DNA of 10,841 bases from Candidatus Pelagibacterales bacterium (lineage in GTDB: Bacteria; Pseudomonadota; Alphaproteobacteria; Pelagibacterales; AG-422-B15): NCBI GenBank assembly GCA_016777745.1, contig JADHQX010000034.1, forward strand, positions 1 through 10,841. The letters run 5' to 3'. Both the position numbers and the translations under genes were made by a program. The first letter of the stretch is position 1; every line of letters begins with the position of its first letter. Positions 6,748 through 10,841 of the stretch are shown here, piece after piece. The notes under the pieces were generated by a model. The model searched no databases and had not been told where the DNA came from. It saw only the letters and a list, made by a program, of their open reading frames with translations.

Positions 6748-6868
6748 GAAAAACAAAACATCGGGTTTGCAACGCTTCTTAATATTCAATAAAACATTAG
6801 AATGTTCCGGCTTGTTTTCAGCTTTTTTTCAAATTTGTGCCGCCTATCGTGTTTTACACGATTGGTGA
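6746..6868 (+). CDS. Possible 40-codon leader ORF overlapping the start of tupA
   Basis: This short ORF begins at an ATG with GAGG five bases upstream, a better ribosome site than either candidate tupA start has. Its TGA (6866-6868) overlaps an in-frame tupA ATG at 6868 as TGATG, the classic coupling arrangement. The 40-residue product has a basic start (M-K-N-K) and matches no family I know. It could be a leader peptide that couples translation to tupA. Alternatively it could be the true tupA beginning, joined by a frameshift near the run of seven T at 6823-6829, or chance. Most of it overlaps the longer tupA reading from 6802. Confidence 0.3.
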   Translation: MKNKTSGLQRFLIFNKTLECSGLFSAFFQICAAYRVLHDW

Positions 6869-7674
6869 TGGCGGGTTATATCACGCTTTTGACCGGCTTT
6901 TTCGCCATGGCTGGCCATGCGGCCGCACCAGTGATCATTGTTCAATCCGCCACTTCAATCCAGAATTCAGGCCTTTATGACCATCTATTGCCGTTATTCG
7001 AGACTGAAAACGATATTGATGTGCGTATTGTTGCCGTTGGCACGGGTCAGGCGCTTCGCAATGCCAAAAAATGTGATGCCGAGTTGGTCATTGTCCATTC
7101 AAAAATTGATGAAGAAAAATTTGTGACCGATGGCTTTGGCAGTCAGCGCCATGATTTGATGTATAATGACTTCATTCTGGTTGGTCCCAAAAATGATCCG
7201 GCACAAATCGGAACCGCCAAAACAACAATTGAGGCTTTTCAGAAAATTGCCGCGGCCAAAGCCAGATTCGCGTCACGAAGCGATGATAGCGGCACACATA
7301 AGGCCGAACGCCGATTTTGGCAGGCCGCACGCACAACACCGACAGATGCTAGCGGCAAATGGTATCTTGAAACTGGCCTTGGTATGGGGGCAACGCTCAA
7401 TTTTGCGGTTCAGGCTGATGCCTATGCCCTGACCGATCGCGCAACATGGCTGACATTCAAAAACAAAACCACACATATGCCGCTGTTTCAGGGGGATCCG
7501 GCATTATTCAACCAATATGGCGTTGTTTTGGTTAGCCAAATCCATTGCCCAACAATAAAGGCGGCCGAGTCTCGTATTTTTGCCAATTGGCTGTTATCGC
7601 CCAAGGGGCAAACCGCAATTGCCACTTTCCAGCATGAAAACAGGCCTTTGTTTTTTCCCAATGCAACCCCCTAA
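6802..7674 (+). CDS. tupA: TupA-type tungstate-binding periplasmic protein
   Basis: Periplasmic substrate-binding protein for tungstate, possibly also molybdate, which would hand it to an ABC importer. From the ATG at 6802 it has 290 residues. Residues about 1-42 form a long leader ending G-H-A-A-A, followed by the mature domain. TupA signatures are all present: S49-A-T-S-I-Q-N-S-G-L (49-58), V-G-T-G-Q-A-L (79-85), V-H-S (98-100), Y-N-D-F (121-124), S-R-S-D-D-S-G-T-H (158-166), G-M-G-A-T-L (194-199) and L-T-D-R (210-213). The start is uncertain. ATG 6868 would give a 20-residue signal with no basic n-region, but it is overlapped by an upstream small ORF. No tupB permease or tupC ATPase follows. 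A ModE-like regulator diverges from it, consistent with metal-responsive control. Confidence 0.9.
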   Translation: MFRLVFSFFSNLCRLSCFTRLVMAGYITLLTGFFAMAGHAAAPVIIVQSATSIQNSGLYDHLLPLFETENDIDVRIVAVGTGQALRNAKKCDAELVIVHSKIDEEKFVTDGFGSQRHDLMYNDFILVGPKNDPAQIGTAKTTIEAFQKIAAAKARFASRSDDSGTHKAERRFWQAARTTPTDASGKWYLETGLGMGATLNFAVQADAYALTDRATWLTFKNKTTHMPLFQGDPALFNQYGVVLVSQIHCPTIKAAESRIFANWLLSPKGQTAIATFQHENRPLFFPNATP

Positions 7675-7688
7675 CCTGATGGCTCATG

Positions 7689-7737
7689 GTCACAACTTGG
7701 CTGGCGTCACCTGTGACAAATCAGCCGATGCCTGTGA
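7689..7737. promoter_or_regulatory. Repeated GTCAC/GTGA elements upstream of the multicopper oxidase gene
   Basis: The 105-base gap between tupA and the oxidase gene contains GTCAC at 7689-7693 and a perfect palindrome, GTCAC-CT-GTGAC, at 7706-7717. A direct repeat of CCTGTGA occurs at 7710-7716 and 7731-7737, 21 bases or two helical turns apart. This looks like a binding site for a dimeric regulator of the oxidase gene. It does not resemble the CueR operator I know, and no -35/-10 pair is convincing. Confidence 0.35.
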
Positions 7738-7779
7738 TTTCCCATCGTCAATATCGCGATTAGGTGTTATTTTCCAAGA

Positions 7780-9171
7780 ATGAAAAGACGTCATTTCCTC
7801 ACCCTCGCCGCTGCTGGTGCGACAAGTTCATTGGTTGCGCCGTCCCCATGGACACGCCTCAATGCCGCAACGCCAATGCAGCAAATCACGGCTGGCAAGA
7901 CACGGCTAAACATTGCTGGTGCCGGCCAGCCTGACACTGATCTATGGCTTTACAACCAATCTTGCCCGGGCCCAATGCTGCGCTATCGCATAGGCGATGT
8001 GCTTCGCGCCGAGGTTCGGAACAACCTTGATATGGCAACGACCATTCACTGGCACGGTATTCGTAATTTGAATGAAATGGACGGTGTTGCCAATCTAACG
8101 CAAGCACCGATCGAACCCGGCGAGACATTCGCTTATGAATTCCCGCTAAATGACAGCGGTACCTATTGGTATCACGCCCATAATATGGGCTGGGAACAGG
8201 TGGCACGCGGGCTTTATGGCCCCTTGATCATTGATGATGACCAAGATCCTGATGTTGACCATGATCTATGTTTGATGGTTGATGATTGGCGGCTGGATAA
8301 TGATGCGCAAATTGACCAAGCATCAATGGGCGGGTTGCATGATTGGTCACATGGCGGACGGCTTGGTAACTGGCTTACCGTCAATGGTAAATCGGCACCC
8401 GAATTTCGGGTGAAAGACAAAGCGCGCATCCGTTTACGCCTGATCAGCGCCGCGAATGCACGAATCATGACGTTCCAATTGACCAATGCGGCGGCGACCT
8501 TGATCGCGCTTGATGGTGCTTTTTGCCAGCCTGAGCAAGTGACAAAAATCATCTTGGCACCAGCGCAACGCGCCGATGTTATTCTGGATATGGATCGTGG
8601 CAGTATCGAGATTGCCGAAATCAGCACTGGCGAGCCTTATCCGGCGGCAACCCTGCTTGTTGATCCTGCGCTTGGCCCGTCAAGCCATAGTAAAACGCCG
8701 ATTAACACGCCAAAACCGGCGGCGTTGCCATCTTTGAAGCAACTACGCCGCATCCCAATTCACATGCAGGGCGGCGCGATGGGCAATTTGCAGACAGCGA
8801 TGTTTGAAGGGGCGGAATTGTCACTTCGCGAATTGGCGCAAAAACACAAAAAACTATGGGCTTTTAACGGCCAGATTGGCGATTATTCAACGCTTTTTGC
8901 CGAGATTGATCAAAATGATCTTGTGTCACTTGATGTTTATAACGATACAGCATGGCGTCATGCAATGCATCTTCATGGCCATCATTTCTGGGTTATGTCG
9001 AATGACCCGACGATGGCGCTTCCCACAGGCCAGCGCGACACTTGGCTTATGCAGCCGCGAGAACGTATCAGCCTTGTTTTCAAGGCCGATAACCCGGGTC
9101 TATGGCTATTTCATTGCCATATGCTGGAACATGCCGCGTCAGGCATGGGCGCGGTTCTAGCAATCGACTAG
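7780..9171 (+). CDS. Tat-exported multicopper oxidase (three-domain laccase-like)
   Basis: Multicopper oxidase of 463 residues that would couple one-electron oxidation of a substrate (Cu(I), a metal or an organic) to reduction of O2 to water in the periplasm. The N-terminus M-K-R-R-H-F-L is a twin-arginine signal, with cleavage likely near residues 29-31 (A-A-T). All copper ligands are visible: H90-W-H92, H132-A-H134, H394-x2-H397-x-H399 and H445-C446-H447-x3-H451-x4-M456. These give a trinuclear centre plus a type 1 site with an axial Met. There is no Met-rich segment of the CueO kind, so a cuprous-oxidase role is not specifically supported, and laccase-like or metal-oxidase activity is equally possible. 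The ATG at 7780 has a weak ribosome site. It follows tupA in the same direction across a gap with repeats, so it may have its own promoter. Confidence 0.95.
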   Translation: MKRRHFLTLAAAGATSSLVAPSPWTRLNAATPMQQITAGKTRLNIAGAGQPDTDLWLYNQSCPGPMLRYRIGDVLRAEVRNNLDMATTIHWHGIRNLNEMDGVANLTQAPIEPGETFAYEFPLNDSGTYWYHAHNMGWEQVARGLYGPLIIDDDQDPDVDHDLCLMVDDWRLDNDAQIDQASMGGLHDWSHGGRLGNWLTVNGKSAPEFRVKDKARIRLRLISAANARIMTFQLTNAAATLIALDGAFCQPEQVTKIILAPAQRADVILDMDRGSIEIAEISTGEPYPAATLLVDPALGPSSHSKTPINTPKPAALPSLKQLRRIPIHMQGGAMGNLQTAMFEGAELSLRELAQKHKKLWAFNGQIGDYSTLFAEIDQNDLVSLDVYNDTAWRHAMHLHGHHFWVMSNDPTMALPTGQRDTWLMQPRERISLVFKADNPGLWLFHCHMLEHAASGMGAVLAID

Positions 9172-9223
9172 CCCCACGCCCAGATCTGTTTTCATTTCAG
9201 GCTATTTTGGCCAATTTCGGTTT

Positions 9224-9240
9224 CAGCCAATGGCTGTTTT
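9224..9240 (+). terminator. Weak hairpin plus T tract after the multicopper oxidase gene
   Basis: A five-base stem, CAGCC and GGCTG around AAT (9224-9236), is followed by TTTT (9237-9240) and lies about 50 bases after the oxidase stop. The short stem and tract make it a modest rho-independent terminator candidate. It sits in the gap between two convergent genes. Confidence 0.45.
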
Positions 9241-9256
9241 GGCGAATGGTGTATTA

Positions 9257-9943
9257 TCAGACAACGGTAACGGTAAATGATCCGATACCTTCAACCTCGC
9301 CAACCATCACGTCACCACGTTCGATTGGCCCGACACCGGCTGGCGTTCCAGACATGATCAGATCACCAGCAGCAATGTCATAAAAGCGCGATAAATACGC
9401 AATCATTTCCGGCACTTTCCAAATCATCTGGTTCAAATCACCAATTTGACGTTCGGCGCCATTGACCTGAAGCGCAATCCGCCCCTGTTCAAGATGCCCG
9501 GTGTCACTGGCTGGCACCAACTCGCTCATCGGTGCCGATCTTTCAAACGCCTTGCCGATTTCCCAAGGACGACCCATCTTTTTGGCCTCGCCCTGCAAAT
9601 CGCGGCGCGTCATATCCAGCCCAAGACCATAGCCAAACACATGATCAAGCGCATCTTCTTCACGAATATCAACACCGCCACTTTTCAGCGCAACAATCAT
9701 TTCCATTTCGAAATGCACATCACTGGTTTGTGGCGGGTACGGAAACTCACCGCTGGTATCAACATTTTCCGCATTTTTCTGGAAAAAGAATGGCGGTTCT
9801 TTATCCGGGTCATGCCCCATTTCAATCGCGTGATCGGCGTAATTACGGCCAATACAATAGATCCGGCGCACCGGAAAAACAGCATCACTGCCACGAACTG
9901 GCAAGCTGACTTGCCGTGCCGGCTCAATTACATAATTCGTCAT
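9257..9943 (-). CDS. Fumarylacetoacetate hydrolase family enzyme, fumarylpyruvate-hydrolase-like
   Basis: Cytoplasmic metal-dependent C-C hydrolase or related enzyme of 228 residues, the compact single-domain form of the FAH family. Visible motifs are Y-C-I-G-R-N-Y (29-35), F-F-F-Q-K (52-56), the divalent-metal ligands E79, E81 and D110 (in H-F-E-M-E-M and G-L-D-M-T-R-R-D-L-Q), K131, and the C-terminal G-D-L-I-M-S-G-T-P-A-G-V-G (193-205). Overall similarity is to fumarylpyruvate hydrolases of the gentisate route, but acylpyruvase or oxaloacetate decarboxylase activity is possible, since these are hard to separate by sequence. The ATG at 9943 has AAAAGGA ten bases upstream. It lies 38 bases after the ABC permease gene, so import and breakdown of one substrate is plausible. 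No gentisate dioxygenase or maleylpyruvate isomerase is in view. Confidence 0.9.
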   Translation of the reverse strand: MTNYVIEPARQVSLPVRGSDAVFPVRRIYCIGRNYADHAIEMGHDPDKEPPFFFQKNAENVDTSGEFPYPPQTSDVHFEMEMIVALKSGGVDIREEDALDHVFGYGLGLDMTRRDLQGEAKKMGRPWEIGKAFERSAPMSELVPASDTGHLEQGRIALQVNGAERQIGDLNQMIWKVPEMIAYLSRFYDIAAGDLIMSGTPAGVGPIERGDVMVGEVEGIGSFTVTVV

Positions 9944-9981
9944 CTTGGAATTTTCCTTTTACCAATAACAAAGCAAATAGA

Positions 9982-10743
9982 TTAGACAGACCGGCGTGCC
10001 GCGTAATAGGCAACGCGCCGCTCAAGATAGGCCAAAAATTCTGCAATCAAGAAAGCCAGCGCAAACAGCACCAATAGCACTGCCCAGAAATGCTTCATCA
10101 AGAAATTTGCAGAATAGAGTTCAAACAGAGCGCCGAACCCAACAATTGATATCAGCAATTGCCCAATAATGACACCCTTGACCGCGCGAATAAAACCAAT
10201 CCGGACACCGCCAAGAATTTCCGGCAAAGCTGCCCAAAAATAGATTTTGAAAAAGGCGTCTTTGGGTGATGCACCAAAAGAATGTGCCATTTCAACAAGG
10301 GACCGATTAATCTGCAGAACGCCAGCGCGAGCGTTCAACACAATGATCCAGATCGCAAATAACGCCGTCGTGATAATGATAGCCTTTAACCCAAACCCGA
10401 ACAGCACCATCAGAACAGGCACCAGCGCAGTTAATGGCGCGCTTAGGAACATATTGACCCAAGGCAACAGCAATTCATCAATAAAGCGGTTTTTACCCAT
10501 CAAAATGCCGACAGGGATACCGATCACAATTGCCGATACCGTGCCAACAATAAAGGCATAGCCAGTATCACTTAACGCCTTGATAAACACCTTGGTCGTA
10601 CCGATTTCCATCAATGTCTGAAAAATCGCCGACAGTGGTGGTAAAAAAAAGGTCAATTCCAGATGCCCAACAAGCTCCCACAAAAGCCCCCACAAGATCA
10701 GTGAGGACATACCAGGCAATTCATAGCCAAAAAGCTTCATCAC
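9982..10743 (-). CDS. NitT/TauT-type ABC transporter permease
   Basis: Inner-membrane permease of 253 residues resembling the SsuC/TauC/NrtB group, part of an importer for organic anions, sulfonates, pyrimidine precursors or similar. Hydrophobic segments lie at about 12-28, 62-83, 98-116, 119-137, 187-205 and 218-240. The EAA loop that contacts the ATPase runs from about 151 to 180, with E151-M-A-x-S-F-G-A-S (151-159) and L-P-x-I-L-G-G-V-R (173-181). The start is ATG 10743 or the next codon at 10740, served by AGGGGGG just upstream. The preceding gene's stop is only six bases away, so the two are co-transcribed. No ATPase gene lies between this gene and the FAH gene. It could lie beyond the right edge. 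The substrate cannot be read from the permease. Confidence 0.92.
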   Translation of the reverse strand: MMKLFGYELPGMSSLILWGLLWELVGHLELTFFLPPLSAIFQTLMEIGTTKVFIKALSDTGYAFIVGTVSAIVIGIPVGILMGKNRFIDELLLPWVNMFLSAPLTALVPVLMVLFGFGLKAIIITTALFAIWIIVLNARAGVLQINRSLVEMAHSFGASPKDAFFKIYFWAALPEILGGVRIGFIRAVKGVIIGQLLISIVGFGALFELYSANFLMKHFWAVLLVLFALAFLIAEFLAYLERRVAYYAARRSV

Positions 10744-10749
10744 GCCCCC

Positions 10750-10841
10750 CTATTCAACATAGGTCCGAAGCGACGACCAAATTTTGTCGACAATATCAAG
10801 ATATTCAGAATCGCGCCGAATGCTGTCAGTGTCTTTGTGAC
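10750..10841 (-). CDS. C-terminal end of an unidentified leftward gene, probably a transporter component
   Basis: An open frame enters from the right edge and ends at TAG (10750-10752), giving 29 visible C-terminal residues that include I-R-R-D-S-E-Y-L-D-I-V-D-K-I-W. The stop is six bases before the permease start, and the permease's AGGGGGG lies in that junction, so the genes share an operon. In NitT/TauT systems the gene just upstream of the permease is usually the substrate-binding protein or the ATPase. The helical, charged tail fits a binding protein's end, but the fragment is too short to assign. Confidence 0.6.
   Translation of the reverse strand, partial: HKDTDSIRRDSEYLDIVDKIWSSLRTYVE

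Noticed and set aside
8214..8627. 137-codon minus-strand open frame inside the multicopper oxidase gene
   Set aside because: It is antisense to conserved oxidase sequence, Ser/Arg-rich and without a motif.
9446..9985. 179-codon plus-strand open frame opposite the FAH gene
   Set aside because: It is fully antisense to a gene with clear catalytic motifs. Its translation matches no family and appears to arise from codon bias on the other strand.
1..10841. CRISPR array, tRNA, rRNA, insertion sequence or phage genes
   Set aside because: I scanned both strands for regularly spaced repeats, transposase or integrase motifs and tRNA-like cloverleaf ends and saw none.

Overview
The window looks like chromosomal DNA from an alphaproteobacterium. 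Base composition is moderate, and most protein families and gene pairings are ones I associate with marine and rhodobacter-like alphaproteobacteria. A SAR116-type organism is plausible, but that is inference. No rRNA, tRNA, CRISPR array, transposase or phage gene is visible, and no stretch over 300 bases lacks a gene.

Left part (1-5411): a multi-cluster 4Fe-4S protein, cut at the left edge, runs rightward into a strong 14-bp hairpin (1669-1704). Facing it is a tight leftward operon. In transcription order it encodes a DUF6494 protein, an Mrp/ApbC P-loop ATPase, a non-canonical biotin/lipoate-ligase-fold protein, a DUF6505 protein and a DUF6352 protein. The first two junctions are a stop codon abutting a start codon and an ATGA overlap, so translation is probably coupled. 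From memory, this set of poorly described genes tends to sit near formate dehydrogenase and TorD-type chaperone genes in alphaproteobacteria. The catalytic subunit is not in this window.

Middle part (5487-7674): a leftward pair encodes a DUF3144-like protein and a small exported c-type cytochrome with a TTG start. Next is a leftward ModE N-terminal-domain regulator with a perfect Shine-Dalgarno and a TTG start. Diverging from it is a TupA-type tungstate-binding protein with no permease or ATPase genes beside it. Tungstate uptake plus a ModE-like regulator fits a tungsten or molybdenum formate dehydrogenase context. The working model is an oxyanion/Fe-S maturation module serving a Mo/W oxidoreductase.

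Right part (7780-10841): a Tat-exported three-domain multicopper oxidase with all copper ligands visible, then a separate leftward operon. That operon holds the last 29 residues of an unidentified gene (probably a transporter component), a NitT/TauT-type ABC permease and a fumarylpyruvate-hydrolase-like FAH enzyme. It probably imports and catabolises an organic acid or aromatic-derived compound.
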